Positions 26,004-35,202 of a stretch of DNA of 64,000 bases are shown here, one piece after another. The stretch's first letter is position 1, and every line of letters starts with the position of its first letter. The DNA is from Empedobacter stercoris (lineage in GTDB: Bacteria > Bacteroidota > Bacteroidia > Flavobacteriales > Weeksellaceae). The stretch covers positions 124,001-188,000 of the forward strand of contig NZ_JACXZC010000001.1 of the NCBI RefSeq assembly GCF_020281205.1. Direction: 5' to 3'. The translations under genes were made by a program, and so were the position numbers. Under the pieces are notes generated by a model. The model did not search any database. It had not been told where the DNA came from and worked only from the letters and a program-made list of their open reading frames with translations.

Positions 26004-28529
26004 ATGAACGATAATTTCTCACAACAAGTAAAAGACGTTATTTCTTACAGTAAGGAAGAAGCGTTGAGATTAGGCCACGACCAAATAGGAACGGAACACC
26101 TTCTGTTGGGGATTATTCGCGACGGTGAAGGGAAAGCCATTTCTGTCTTAGAAGCATTAAATGTTGATTTAGACGAAATGCGTCAAAAAATAGAAAACCT
26201 AAACCCAGCTAAAGAAACTCCGGTTAATAATATAAAAAATTTGAGTTTGACAAAACAAGCCGAAAGAGCGTTGAAAACCACATTCTTAGAAGCAAAATTG
26301 TTTAAAAGTCCGACTGTAAATACAATTCACTTATTATTGTGTATCCTTCGTAATGAAAACGATCCGATTACCAAGTTAATGAATAGGTTAGATATTGATT
26401 ACAATACAGTAAAGGAAGAATTCAAATTTCAATTTCAAGATGAGGAAATTCAATCTCCTCGTGCAGAAAATCCATCTTTTGATGGAGGGGATTCTGATAG
26501 CGATTTTGAACGTGCGTCTACAAGTAAATCAACTTCGAAAAGTAAAACACCTGTTTTAGATAATTTCGGACGAGATTTAACAGCGATAGCACAAGAAGGA
26601 AAATTGGATCCTGTTGTTGGGCGTGAAAAAGAAATAGAACGTGTTTCTCAAATTCTTTCTCGCCGCAAAAAGAATAATCCATTGTTAATTGGAGAACCAG
26701 GTGTTGGTAAATCTGCAATCGCAGAAGGTTTAGCCTTACGAATTGTACAACGTAAAGTTTCGCGCGTTTTGTTCAACAAACGTGTAGTTACATTAGATTT
26801 AGCTTCGTTAGTTGCTGGAACTAAATACCGTGGGCAATTTGAAGAAAGGATGAAAGCCATCATGAATGAATTAGAGAAAAATGATGACATTATTCTTTTC
26901 ATTGATGAATTACATACGATAGTTGGAGCAGGAGGAGCAACAGGTTCTTTGGATGCTTCTAACATGTTTAAACCAGCATTAGCTCGTGGAGAATTACAAT
27001 GTATTGGTGCAACAACGTTGGATGAATATCGTCAGTACATCGAAAAAGATGGCGCATTAGTTCGTCGTTTTCAAAATGTGATGGTAGAGCCAACAACGCC
27101 TGAAGAAACATTACAGATTTTGCAGAACATCAAAGATAAGTACGAAGCGCATCATAATGTAAATTATACAGATGAAGCGTTGCAAGCGTGTGTTAATTTG
27201 ACAACACGTTATATCACAGATCGTTTCTTGCCAGATAAAGCGATTGATGCTTTAGATGAAGCTGGTTCTCGCGTTCACATCAAGAATATAAAAGTACCAC
27301 AAGAAATTTTAGATCTTGAAGCAAAATTAGAAGAGGTTCGTGAGGAAAAAACGAAAGTTGTGAAATCTCAGAAATACGAAGAAGCAGCTCGTTTACGTGA
27401 CTCAGAAAAGCAATTAGAAAGCGATTTGAAACGTGAACAAGCAAAATGGATGCAAGAATCAAAAGAGAATCGCGAAACGGTTACAGAGGAAAATGTAGCG
27501 GAAGTAGTTTCGTTGATGTCAGGAGTTCCTGTTCATCGTGTTGCTGAAAAAGAATTGAAAAAATTAGCTCAAATGAATGAGTTAATGAAAGGAAAAGTAA
27601 TTGGACAAGATGAAGCAGTAACGAAAGTTGTGAAAGCAATTCAACGTAATCGTGCAGGATTAAAAGATCCGAACAAACCAATAGGTTCATTCATTTTCTT
27701 AGGAACAACAGGTGTTGGTAAAACACAATTAGCGAAAGTTTTGGCGAAGGAAATCTTTGATTCTAATGATGCTTTAATTCGTATCGATATGTCAGAATAC
27801 ATGGAGAAATTTGCGGTTTCTCGCTTAGTAGGAGCACCTCCGGGCTATGTTGGCTATGAAGAAGGTGGTCAGTTGACAGAAGCAGTGCGTCGTAAACCAT
27901 ATGCAGTAATTTTGCTTGATGAGATCGAAAAAGCGCATCCTGATGTATTCAATATCTTATTACAAATTTTGGATGATGGTCATGTAACAGATAGTTTAGG
28001 TCGTAAAGTTGATTTCCGTAATACGATTATCATTTTAACATCTAACATTGGTACAAGACAATTAAAAGATTTTGGTGATGGCGTTGGATTTGGAACTTCA
28101 TCGAAGAAAGATTCTGCAGATGAACGTGCAAAATCAACAATTGAAACAGCATTAAAACGTGCTTTTGCTCCAGAATTCTTAAATCGTATTGATGATATTA
28201 TTTTCTTTAATTCATTAACAAAAGAAAATATCATGAAGATTATTGATATTGAGTTAGCAAGTTTAATTGAGCGTCTGACAGCATTAGATTATCATATCGA
28301 ATTAACTGAAGAAGCGAAAAATTTTATTGCTGACAAAGGTTTTGATAAAGATTACGGTGCTCGTCCATTGAAACGTGCTATTCAGAAATATATTGAAGAT
28401 CCGATGGCAGAGGAGATTATCAATGCGGTAATAAGTGAAGGTGATCAATTAATCCTTGACTTGAATGAAGCAAAAGATGGTGTTAAAATTTCTGTAAAAG
28501 GAAAAACGAAAGAAGAAAAATCAGAATAA
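26004..28529 (+). CDS. clpC: ClpC-type AAA+ unfoldase of the Clp protease
   Basis: 841 residues. ClpC unfolds substrates and feeds them to ClpP. Domains in order: Clp N-domain repeats (1-145), a Ser/Lys-rich linker, AAA1 with Walker A 'GEPGVGKSAIAEGLA' and Walker B 'IILFIDELHTIVGAGG', a short middle domain with a UVR-like motif 'KYEEAARLRDSEKQLESDLK' that marks ClpC rather than ClpA or ClpB, and AAA2 with 'LGTTGVGKTQLAKVLA' and 'VILLDEIEKAHPDVFN'. Single gene with a clear terminator. Confidence 0.95.
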   Translation: MNDNFSQQVKDVISYSKEEALRLGHDQIGTEHLLLGIIRDGEGKAISVLEALNVDLDEMRQKIENLNPAKETPVNNIKNLSLTKQAERALKTTFLEAKLFKSPTVNTIHLLLCILRNENDPITKLMNRLDIDYNTVKEEFKFQFQDEEIQSPRAENPSFDGGDSDSDFERASTSKSTSKSKTPVLDNFGRDLTAIAQEGKLDPVVGREKEIERVSQILSRRKKNNPLLIGEPGVGKSAIAEGLALRIVQRKVSRVLFNKRVVTLDLASLVAGTKYRGQFEERMKAIMNELEKNDDIILFIDELHTIVGAGGATGSLDASNMFKPALARGELQCIGATTLDEYRQYIEKDGALVRRFQNVMVEPTTPEETLQILQNIKDKYEAHHNVNYTDEALQACVNLTTRYITDRFLPDKAIDALDEAGSRVHIKNIKVPQEILDLEAKLEEVREEKTKVVKSQKYEEAARLRDSEKQLESDLKREQAKWMQESKENRETVTEENVAEVVSLMSGVPVHRVAEKELKKLAQMNELMKGKVIGQDEAVTKVVKAIQRNRAGLKDPNKPIGSFIFLGTTGVGKTQLAKVLAKEIFDSNDALIRIDMSEYMEKFAVSRLVGAPPGYVGYEEGGQLTEAVRRKPYAVILLDEIEKAHPDVFNILLQILDDGHVTDSLGRKVDFRNTIIILTSNIGTRQLKDFGDGVGFGTSSKKDSADERAKSTIETALKRAFAPEFLNRIDDIIFFNSLTKENIMKIIDIELASLIERLTALDYHIELTEEAKNFIADKGFDKDYGARPLKRAIQKYIEDPMAEEIINAVISEGDQLILDLNEAKDGVKISVKGKTKEEKSE

Positions 28530-28549
28530 TTTCTAAGTTTCTATAAAAG

Positions 28550-28583
28550 AAAGGCTTAAACATTTTTGTTTAAGCCTTTTTTA
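28550..28583 (+). terminator. clpC terminator
   Basis: A 12-bp perfect stem (aaaggcttaaac / gtttaagccttt), six-base loop, then a T run. Confidence 0.85.
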
Positions 28584-28601
28584 TTTCGGTAACTTTTGCC
28601 G

Positions 28602-28609
28602 TACATTTG
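28602..28609 (+). promoter_or_regulatory. -7 box for rnpB
   Basis: TACATTTG, ending five bases before the predicted 5' end of the RNase P RNA, as expected for a -7 box. Confidence 0.55.
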
Positions 28610-28613
28610 TGCT

Positions 28614-28917
28614 CAGCAAGCCACTTTGTCGCTTCATGTACATGAAGAGGAAAGTCCGGGCTCCAAAGAGTAAGCATAGCGGGTAACGCCCGTCCGTCGA
28701 GAGGCGAGGACAAGTGCAACAGAAAGTATGTACAGTTCGGCTGTAGTGAAACCAGGTAAACTCTATGCGGAGCAATGCCATGTATACCAGCAGTTAAGAG
28801 CTACTCGTTCGTTGCTGGGGGGTAGGCAGATTGATGTTTCAGGCAACTGAAACACTAGATAAATGACAAAGCATTTTAAATCATTAAGATGACAGAACCC
28901 GGCTTATCGGCTTGCTT
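28614..28917 (+). ncRNA. rnpB: RNase P RNA, bacterial class A
   Basis: About 304 nt. RNase P RNA is the ribozyme that trims the 5' leader of tRNA precursors. The conserved P4 strand gaggaaagtccgggc is at 28647-28661 and its 3' partner acagaacccggctta at 28892-28906. The ends pair as P1: agcaagcc (28615-28622) with ggcttgct (28909-28916), directly followed by a T run that ends transcription. The size and P4 pairing fit class A. Ends are accurate to a few bases. Reading frames across this stretch on either strand are spurious. Confidence 0.96.
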
Positions 28918-28919
28918 TT

Positions 28920-29693
28920 TTACTTTTTAAAGTAAAGACTAAACAATTCAGATGTATTTGAACAATGGTTTTTCTTCAAAATATTTCTTCGATGCGTATC
29001 TATTGTATGTTTACTCAAACCAATAGCATCAGCAATATCTTGGCTTGTATAACCTCTGAACAAATATTCTACAATTTCTTTTTCTTTTTTCGTTAACAAT
29101 AATGAAGAATCTGTTTTCGGATGAAGCAAGTTACTTAAACCATTTTCGATGTTATAAATTTGCATAGTTGGAATTCCACCAACTTTTATTTGTGTAATAT
29201 CATTTGCTAAGCAAAAAACACGATTAGGTAATAGATTTTCGCTCAATTCATAAAAAAAATGTTGAAGATGTATTTGATGAATAATTCCTTTTTTATCTAT
29301 CACACGAAAGTTATACATAAATTTATAATTGACTCTTTCCTCTGGCGTAATTTCTGTGTTAAAATTTGCAATTTTTTGTTGGATATCAATGACATTTTCT
29401 AAATCATCAGGATGTACAATTTTTACACAAAGTTCTGCGGTATATTCAGTCGGATGATAACCTAAAATAGATTCAGCTTGTGGAGAAACATACTCGAAAA
29501 CAGCCGAATTAGGATTGATTACATACATAAAATATTCACCAATAGATAAACTTGCGAATGCTTGTAATGATTCTTCAATCGATTTAAAACAATCTTCCTT
29601 TTCTTCTTTATTTCTACAATCAGTATTTTCACTCCAAAGTTGTTTGACGATTGTAGTATATTCTATTAAAGATTTTTGATCAGATTTATTCAT
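28920..29693 (-). CDS. PAS-domain LuxR-type transcription regulator
   Basis: 257 residues. The middle (about 50-175) is a PAS sensor fold with 'VFEYVSPQAESILGYHPTEY' and 'VHPDDLENVIDIQQKI'. The C-terminus (195-257) is a LuxR/GerE helix-turn-helix: 'LLTKKEKEIVEYLFRGYTSQ' followed by 'IADAIGLSKHTIDTHRRNIL'. The arrangement is common in Weeksellaceae. The signal bound by PAS and the regulon are unknown. Single gene that converges on rnpB; its stop codon abuts the rnpB T run. Confidence 0.88.
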   Translation of the reverse strand: MNKSDQKSLIEYTTIVKQLWSENTDCRNKEEKEDCFKSIEESLQAFASLSIGEYFMYVINPNSAVFEYVSPQAESILGYHPTEYTAELCVKIVHPDDLENVIDIQQKIANFNTEITPEERVNYKFMYNFRVIDKKGIIHQIHLQHFFYELSENLLPNRVFCLANDITQIKVGGIPTMQIYNIENGLSNLLHPKTDSSLLLTKKEKEIVEYLFRGYTSQDIADAIGLSKHTIDTHRRNILKKNHCSNTSELFSLYFKK

Positions 29694-29830
29694 AAAATTA
29701 GATTTATTGCTTCTTCAAAATACCGATTGATGAGTATTTTTTGAATAAGCAAGATAACTTATTTTTGCAAAATAAATATATAGTAGAAGCAGTTTTGCTT
29801 TTATAACCAACCTAAATAATCTAAAACAAT

Positions 29831-29862
29831 AAAAAAGGGAGCTTTTAATAAGCTCCTTTTTT
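29831..29862 (-). terminator. Terminator after the transketolase operon
   Basis: A stem of ggagctt/aagctcc extended by A-T pairs on both sides, five-base loop and a run of T on the minus strand, 17 bases after the C-subunit stop. Confidence 0.8.
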
Positions 29863-29878
29863 ATTTTATTGAAAGGTA

Positions 29879-30823
29879 TTAAAGTAAAGATTTTACTTTT
29901 TCGATTACTGCAGTAGAATCAATACCATATTTTTTCATCAAATCTGAAGGTGTTCCAGATTCACCGAATGTATCATTAACTGCAACAAAAGCTTGTTTTG
30001 TTGGTAATTTTTGAGCTAAAACTCGTGCAACAGACTCTCCTAAACCTCCTAAGATATTGTGCTCTTCAGCTGTAACAATTTTACCTGTTTTTTTGACAGA
30101 GTTTAAGATTATTTCTTCATCCAAAGGTTTAATTGTATGAATATTGATTACTTCACAAGAGATTCCCTCTTTTTCTAATTCAGCAGCTGCAACCAAAGAT
30201 TCCCAAACCAAATGTCCAGTAGCAACGATTGTTACATCAGAACCTTCGTTCATTAAAATTCCTTTACCAATTTCAAATTTTTGATCAGCTGGTGTGAAAA
30301 CTGGAACCGCAGGACGTCCGAAACGCAAGTATACAGGACCTTCATATTCAGCAACAGCAAGTGTAGCCGCTTTTGTTTGATTGTAATCACAAGGATTAAT
30401 CACAACCATTCCTGGTAACATTTTCATCAAACCAATATCTTCTAAAGTTTGGTGAGTTGCACCATCTTCCCCTAATGTTAAACCAGCATGTGATGCTGCA
30501 ATTTTTACATTTTTGTTTGAGTAAGCGATAGATTGACGAATTTGGTCGTATACACGTGCTGTAGAAAACTCAGCAAATGTTCCAGTGAAAGGAATTTTAC
30601 CACCAATTGTTAATCCTGCTGCAATTCCCATCATGTTTGCTTCTGCAATACCAATTTGGAAAAAACGCTCTGGATTTTCTTTGATAAATTGATCCATTTT
30701 TAATGAACCAATCAAGTCGGCACATAATGCAACAACGTTTGGGTTAGTTCTCCCTAACTCTGTTAATCCATCTCCAAATCCACTACGTGTATCTTTTTTT
30801 TCTGTGTATGTTAAGTCTATCAT
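29879..30823 (-). CDS. Transketolase, C-terminal subunit
   Basis: 314 residues. Together with the N-terminal subunit (33049-33894) it forms a two-piece transketolase that moves two-carbon units between sugar phosphates in the pentose phosphate pathway. The pyrimidine-binding domain shows 'ERFFQIGIAEANMMGIAAGL' with the catalytic Glu, and 'ASHAGLTLGEDGATHQTLED'; the C-terminal domain follows from about residue 185. Its ATG overlaps the upstream hypothetical gene by four bases (ATGA). The two halves are usually adjacent, but here two other genes lie between them. Confidence 0.93.
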   Translation of the reverse strand: MIDLTYTEKKDTRSGFGDGLTELGRTNPNVVALCADLIGSLKMDQFIKENPERFFQIGIAEANMMGIAAGLTIGGKIPFTGTFAEFSTARVYDQIRQSIAYSNKNVKIAASHAGLTLGEDGATHQTLEDIGLMKMLPGMVVINPCDYNQTKAATLAVAEYEGPVYLRFGRPAVPVFTPADQKFEIGKGILMNEGSDVTIVATGHLVWESLVAAAELEKEGISCEVINIHTIKPLDEEIILNSVKKTGKIVTAEEHNILGGLGESVARVLAQKLPTKQAFVAVNDTFGESGTPSDLMKKYGIDSTAVIEKVKSLL

Positions 30824-31518
30824 TTTTTTTGTTTTTTGTATTCGTTTTTGTATTCTTCTACTTCTTTTTTCTCATCAAATTGATACATAAAATCAGTTGG
30901 TGAAATCGTTTCGTTTTCGTCAGAATTATTTTTTAACCAATTTTCTAAAGTTTCTACATTTTCTAACACAATATTCTGTCCAACTCGGTATACCAAACCT
31001 TTCAAATTTAATTCAGAATTGATAAACGGAACAGAGTTGATAGTAGATGTTGTATCAATACACATTTCAGTTCCATTATCATTGTCGTTATCTTTTCTAA
31101 AAATAGTATAAACTTCGCACAATTGATTTTGAATAGTTTCTTTTTTACCCGTTTTGTTTGCTACATAGTTGTTTCCGAACTCTTGATTAGTTAAACTTGG
31201 ATGATTGGTAAGAAGAAATTTATTTCCTAATAAATCTTTTGTTCCTTCGAAATCTATTTTAAAAACCTTTGGATTTTTTTCTTCGCTGTAAACAGAATAC
31301 ATGTTTTCGTTTACTTTTAACGAAGCGAAATTTCCCATTGGTGTTCGTGTTATCATCAAATGCGCTTTGTAATCTTTGGTTGATAAAATATCTAAAAAAT
31401 CTGAATAAAAATCACTTTTGATGCGATATTGTATGACGTTTTCAAATGTATACGTTTGCATTTGAGCAAAAGTAAAACTGGTGAAAAACATTAGAATAAA
31501 GCTGATTGATTTTTTCAT
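30820..31518 (-). CDS. Secreted protein of unknown function, paralogue of the upstream gene
   Basis: 232 residues with a signal peptide (1-18, ending TFAQ). It resembles the first half of the 493-residue protein encoded just upstream: both begin with a TYTFENVIQYRIK-like strand, both have two cysteines separated by exactly 18 residues (here 'CEVYTIFRKDNDND' to 'GTEMC'), then an xxGLxY-type strand. The pattern recalls GLPGLI-like periplasmic proteins but the signature is absent. Function unknown. Coupled to the transketolase C gene by a four-base overlap. Confidence 0.75.
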   Translation of the reverse strand: MKKSISFILMFFTSFTFAQMQTYTFENVIQYRIKSDFYSDFLDILSTKDYKAHLMITRTPMGNFASLKVNENMYSVYSEEKNPKVFKIDFEGTKDLLGNKFLLTNHPSLTNQEFGNNYVANKTGKKETIQNQLCEVYTIFRKDNDNDNGTEMCIDTTSTINSVPFINSELNLKGLVYRVGQNIVLENVETLENWLKNNSDENETISPTDFMYQFDEKKEVEEYKNEYKKQKK

Positions 31519-31540
31519 GATCGATGAGTTTGATAAATAA

Positions 31541-33022
31541 TTAATCCAAAGAATTAAAGAAAGTTGTTAACTTCTCTTTGTCTTCTTTTTTCAGTTTATC
31601 GAATTTATTTGTAATCTCTAAAACACTTTTTCTCATTGCATCAATTGTTTCAGTTAATCCAACACTTCCGCTTTGATAGATGTACAAATCACATATTTGA
31701 CCAGCGTAATTGTAAACCAAGTTCCCTAATTCTTTGTCTGTGAAAGCCGGAATTTTAGTTTTTAAATCTTTACAATGTGCTGGTGCAATTTTCAAGTAAC
31801 TCTGTACATTAGGATTGTCGATTGCTAAATCAATTACACTAATATCAGTCGTTTTGTAAGTCGAAGTGTAAGGATCATAATAATCTGCAATATCTACAGC
31901 TTCGTAAGCAGAATCTACCGCATCGGCAGCTTCATCATAAGCTGTTGATACCTCAGTTAATTTAAAGTTTTTTGCATCTTCAAAATACGTTTTGAAAAGG
32001 TTGTTTAACTCTTTTACTTCTCCTTTATTTGCTAATTTATTCTTTTTGAATTGCTTAATTAATTGATTCGTAGAACCTTCTGCTGTTGTAAGTGCAGTTG
32101 ATCGTTCCAAATCAGGATTGCCATCATAATCAGCATCTGTATAAACTAAATTGTAGTTTAAACCTGCAATAGTCGAAAAAAGTTGATTAACATTATCATT
32201 TTCAGATGTTTGATAGGTATAAAAGTTAATTATCGGATCTTCGTAACGATTGTCTGTGTTGTATGCTGTATAGGTAGAATCTACAACTGTATTAGCGTAC
32301 AAATCTTCGTAATACGTTTTACTTTTTTCTAATTTTTCGGCGAACTTCTCAATTTCTTTTGCTTGATCAAAAGTTAATTTTGCATTCGCTTTTCCTATTT
32401 TATCAACGGTAAAACCAAATGTAGCTTCATCGTTCGTTGTTAAATTAACGAGCAAACCTTTTATATTTTGTTTAGACAGCAGAAAACTAATATTATCAAT
32501 CGAGTTTTTTTCATCAACACAGATAGAAGTAGTCGTTTCGAAATCATCTTTTTTCGAGATTACTTCGTAATTATTACAGGTATATCCGTTGATTGTTGAT
32601 GTTTTATTTAGATTAACAACATTGGTAATGTTAGAAAAATAATGATCTTGATAAGGCTTTATTTCCTCTTCACCAATCCCCTCGTAATATGAAGGAAGTT
32701 TTATCGAAAGATTATTTTCAAGCGTATTTGCAGTAACATCAAAATATTTATGATCAGTTATTAAGAATGATTCCCTAAAAAAAGTATTCCCTGTACTGTA
32801 ATAATTTAAGAAATTTTGTGTGTTCTCTGCCGTTCCTAAAACAGCCTCTTTTGATAGATACATCACAAATTGAAAATTATCATTTTGTATGCTGACCAGC
32901 TCTTTGTACTCTTCAGGTAAATTAACTTTGTACGTTATTTTTTTGTCAAAAGAAAATGTTTTCTCTTGTCCAAAAGCAGTTAAAGAACAAAGTGCAAGTA
33001 TAGAATAAACTATTTTTTTCAT
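31541..33022 (-). CDS. Secreted protein of unknown function, two-part
   Basis: 493 residues with a signal peptide (1-18, ending AFGQ). Residues about 20-200 are related to the 232-residue neighbour, including the Cys pair with 18 residues between ('CNNYEVISKKDDFE' to 'SIC'). Residues 210-493 are helical, rich in Lys, Glu, Asp and Ala, with low-complexity stretches ('AYDEAADAVDSAYEAVDIAD'). Nothing identifies the function. It lies 26 bases after the transketolase N gene and 22 before the next gene, so it belongs to the same transcript. Confidence 0.75.
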   Translation of the reverse strand: MKKIVYSILALCSLTAFGQEKTFSFDKKITYKVNLPEEYKELVSIQNDNFQFVMYLSKEAVLGTAENTQNFLNYYSTGNTFFRESFLITDHKYFDVTANTLENNLSIKLPSYYEGIGEEEIKPYQDHYFSNITNVVNLNKTSTINGYTCNNYEVISKKDDFETTTSICVDEKNSIDNISFLLSKQNIKGLLVNLTTNDEATFGFTVDKIGKANAKLTFDQAKEIEKFAEKLEKSKTYYEDLYANTVVDSTYTAYNTDNRYEDPIINFYTYQTSENDNVNQLFSTIAGLNYNLVYTDADYDGNPDLERSTALTTAEGSTNQLIKQFKKNKLANKGEVKELNNLFKTYFEDAKNFKLTEVSTAYDEAADAVDSAYEAVDIADYYDPYTSTYKTTDISVIDLAIDNPNVQSYLKIAPAHCKDLKTKIPAFTDKELGNLVYNYAGQICDLYIYQSGSVGLTETIDAMRKSVLEITNKFDKLKKEDKEKLTTFFNSLD

Positions 33023-33048
33023 GGTATTTTGATGATGTTAGATTGTTT

Positions 33049-33894
33049 TTAGTAATCTTTTAATTCAGTTTCTGGATTTTGCTCTAATGCAGAAGCTAAT
33101 TGCTCGTCGTTAGGTGCTTTCCCATGCCAAGAATGACTTCCCATCATGTAATCAACACCGTTCCCCATCTCTGTATATAATAAGATAGAAACTGGTTTTC
33201 CGTTACCTGTTAATGTCTTTGCTTTTTCTAAAATAGCAATAACTTTTTCTAAATTATTCCCCTCTTTTTCTTCCAAAACAATCCATCCAAAAGCTTCTAA
33301 TTTCGCTTTCAAATCACCCAAAGGCATTACAACATCAGTATCTCCATCTATCTGGCGACCGTTATAATCAATTGTAGCAATTACATTATCCACTTTTTTA
33401 CCAGCAGCGTACATAAATGCTTCCCAAACTTGACCTTCTTGCAATTCACCATCACCGTGTAAGGTATAAACTAATTTGTCGTCGTTGTTTAATTTTTTTG
33501 CTTGTGCAGCTCCCAATGCAACAGATAATCCTTGTCCCAAAGACCCTGATGCAATACGAATACCTGGCAAACCTTCGTGTGTTGTTGGGTGACCTTGTAA
33601 ACGTGAATCTAATTTTCTGAATGTAGCCAATTCGCTTACTGGGAAAAACCCTGTACGAGCCAATGTGCTGTAGAAAACTGGTGAAATGTGTCCGTTTGAT
33701 AAGAAAAATAAATCTTCTCCTTTTCCATCCATAGAAAAATCTGTCGAATAGCTCATTATTTTACCGTATAATGCAGCAAAATATTCTGCACAACCCAATG
33801 AACCACCTGGGTGTCCACTGTTTACGGCATGTACCATTCTCAAAATATCTCTCCTTGTTTGTTGTACTTGTGTTTGAAGTTCTTGAAGTGTCAT
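33049..33894 (-). CDS. Transketolase, N-terminal subunit
   Basis: 281 residues. It binds thiamine diphosphate: 'VHAVNSGHPGGSLGCAEYFA' at residues 22-41 and the metal/cofactor motif 'GDGELQEGQVWEAFMYAAGK' near 150 with the downstream 'IDYNGRQIDG'. It pairs with the C-terminal subunit at 29879-30823. It is the first gene of a four-gene minus-strand operon. Confidence 0.93.
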   Translation of the reverse strand: MTLQELQTQVQQTRRDILRMVHAVNSGHPGGSLGCAEYFAALYGKIMSYSTDFSMDGKGEDLFFLSNGHISPVFYSTLARTGFFPVSELATFRKLDSRLQGHPTTHEGLPGIRIASGSLGQGLSVALGAAQAKKLNNDDKLVYTLHGDGELQEGQVWEAFMYAAGKKVDNVIATIDYNGRQIDGDTDVVMPLGDLKAKLEAFGWIVLEEKEGNNLEKVIAILEKAKTLTGNGKPVSILLYTEMGNGVDYMMGSHSWHGKAPNDEQLASALEQNPETELKDY

Positions 33895-34101
33895 TGTTTG
33901 TTTATAAAAATTTGAACAAAAATAATTCTTTTTTAATCGGCAAAAAAATGATAGGACATAAATCGCTACAAATAGGGGGAATAATGACCAATGAAACTTA
34001 AGTTGCTGATGCGTTAATGAAAAACTGCGTAAGAGTTGAAAAACAAGAAGCCTCTGTTTGTACTTCTAATTTTATAGGTTATAAATTATATTCATCATAC
34101 A

Positions 34102-34135
34102 AAAAAATGGAGAAACCTAAGCTTCTCCATTTTTT
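34102..34135 (-). terminator. Terminator after the proC operon
   Basis: A 13-bp perfect stem (34102-34114 with 34123-34135) with an eight-base loop and A/T runs, just beyond the stop of the 80-residue gene. The rest of 33895-34141 shows nothing recognisable. Confidence 0.85.
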
Positions 34136-34141
34136 CTGTAC

Positions 34142-34384
34142 TTATTCTTCTACGTGCCATTCGCCACGATGTGGTATTAGGGCATCGCGCACTTGTATCA
34201 TTTCTGATTCTATGACTACCAAATAAGCAACTGCATATTCAGGTTCAACCTCAACAAATTCTGCAAACGTACTTTGTAATTTTTCTTTCTCTGCGTATTG
34301 CTTTAGATGAATGGCGTGATGTTTTGCCGTTGGTATAGCATCGGGACCATAAAAATCCCAGATTAATTTTAATTTTTTTTCCAT
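34142..34384 (-). CDS. Conserved small protein, unknown function
   Basis: 80 residues starting MEKKLKLIWDFYGPDAIPTA, soluble and acidic toward the end. I recall similar proteins beside proC in flavobacteria but no function. The ATG at 34384 is one base after the proC stop (TAA-A-ATG); an in-frame TTG at 34399 would overlap proC and is less likely. The tight spacing suggests translational coupling. Confidence 0.7.
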   Translation of the reverse strand: MEKKLKLIWDFYGPDAIPTAKHHAIHLKQYAEKEKLQSTFAEFVEVEPEYAVAYLVVIESEMIQVRDALIPHRGEWHVEE

Positions 34385-34385
34385 T

Positions 34386-35168
34386 TTAAATTTTTTCAAA
34401 TGAGGTTTTAATTCCTTTAATCAAAGCAGAACTAAATCCTTGATGTTCCATTTCGTTTAATCCTGCAATCGTACAACCTTTTGGTGTTGTAACTTTATCA
34501 ATTTCTTGTTCTGGATGTAAACCGTTTTCTATTAAAAGTTCAGCGGCTCCTTTAACTGTTTGAGTTACAATTTTGGATGCAGTTTGTGTATCGAAACCAA
34601 TCTCTATTCCACCTTGTATCATAGCTCTTATAAAACGTAAAACATAAGCAATTCCACACGCACCGATAACAGTTGCTGCGTTCATCAATTCTTCATTAAT
34701 AACCACGGTTTCACCGATAGGATTAAAAATTGCTTTTATTTCGTTGACTAAGGTACTATCGGTTTTATTCCCACAAATACAAGTTATCGATTCTTCTACA
34801 GAAGCTGCTGTATTTGGCATAGCACGAAAAATAGATATTCCATTAGGCAAAAGTTTTTGGTACGTTTCCAATGAAATACCTGTTGCCACAGATACTAATA
34901 TTGTATTTGTACTAAAATCATTTTTTAGTTGAGTTAAAATCTCATCTACTTTGTAAGGTTTTACACATAGTAAGATGTAATTAGCTTCTTTTACTGCAAA
35001 ATGATTGTCATTTGTAATTGTAACTCCCAGTTTTTTAAGATGTTCAATTTTAGTTAAATTGTTTCGAGTTGCAATAATTTGTTTACCATCAAAAGCTTTG
35101 TTTTTTATAAGACCTTCTATAATTGAGATTCCTAGATTTCCTGCTCCGATAACTGCAATTTTTTTCAT
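34386..35168 (-). CDS. proC: Pyrroline-5-carboxylate reductase
   Basis: 260 residues. It reduces pyrroline-5-carboxylate to proline with NAD(P)H. The Rossmann start 'IAVIGAGNLGISIIEGL' is at residues 4-20, 'FRAMPNTAASVEESIT' follows near 130, and the C-terminal dimer domain ends with 'TTPKGCTIAGLNEMEHQGF', the ProC signature. Length is normal. It is coupled to the small gene downstream. Confidence 0.94.
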   Translation of the reverse strand: MKKIAVIGAGNLGISIIEGLIKNKAFDGKQIIATRNNLTKIEHLKKLGVTITNDNHFAVKEANYILLCVKPYKVDEILTQLKNDFSTNTILVSVATGISLETYQKLLPNGISIFRAMPNTAASVEESITCICGNKTDSTLVNEIKAIFNPIGETVVINEELMNAATVIGACGIAYVLRFIRAMIQGGIEIGFDTQTASKIVTQTVKGAAELLIENGLHPEQEIDKVTTPKGCTIAGLNEMEHQGFSSALIKGIKTSFEKI

Positions 35169-35202
35169 AAGTAGTATAGTATTAGATTTTTAGATTAATA
35201 GT

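Noticed and set aside
28581-28781. Minus-strand frame of 66 codons
   Set aside because: It runs antisense across the RNase P RNA gene, whose conserved core and end pairing are unmistakable.
30820-33022. Calling the two secreted proteins GLPGLI-family
   Set aside because: They share only the general shape; the GLPGLI signature strand seen at 60026 and 60817 is absent, so they are left as unknown.
33895-34141. Small plus-strand frame (34017 onward)
   Set aside because: It runs through the proC-operon terminator and into the opposite small gene, with no ribosome site or family match.
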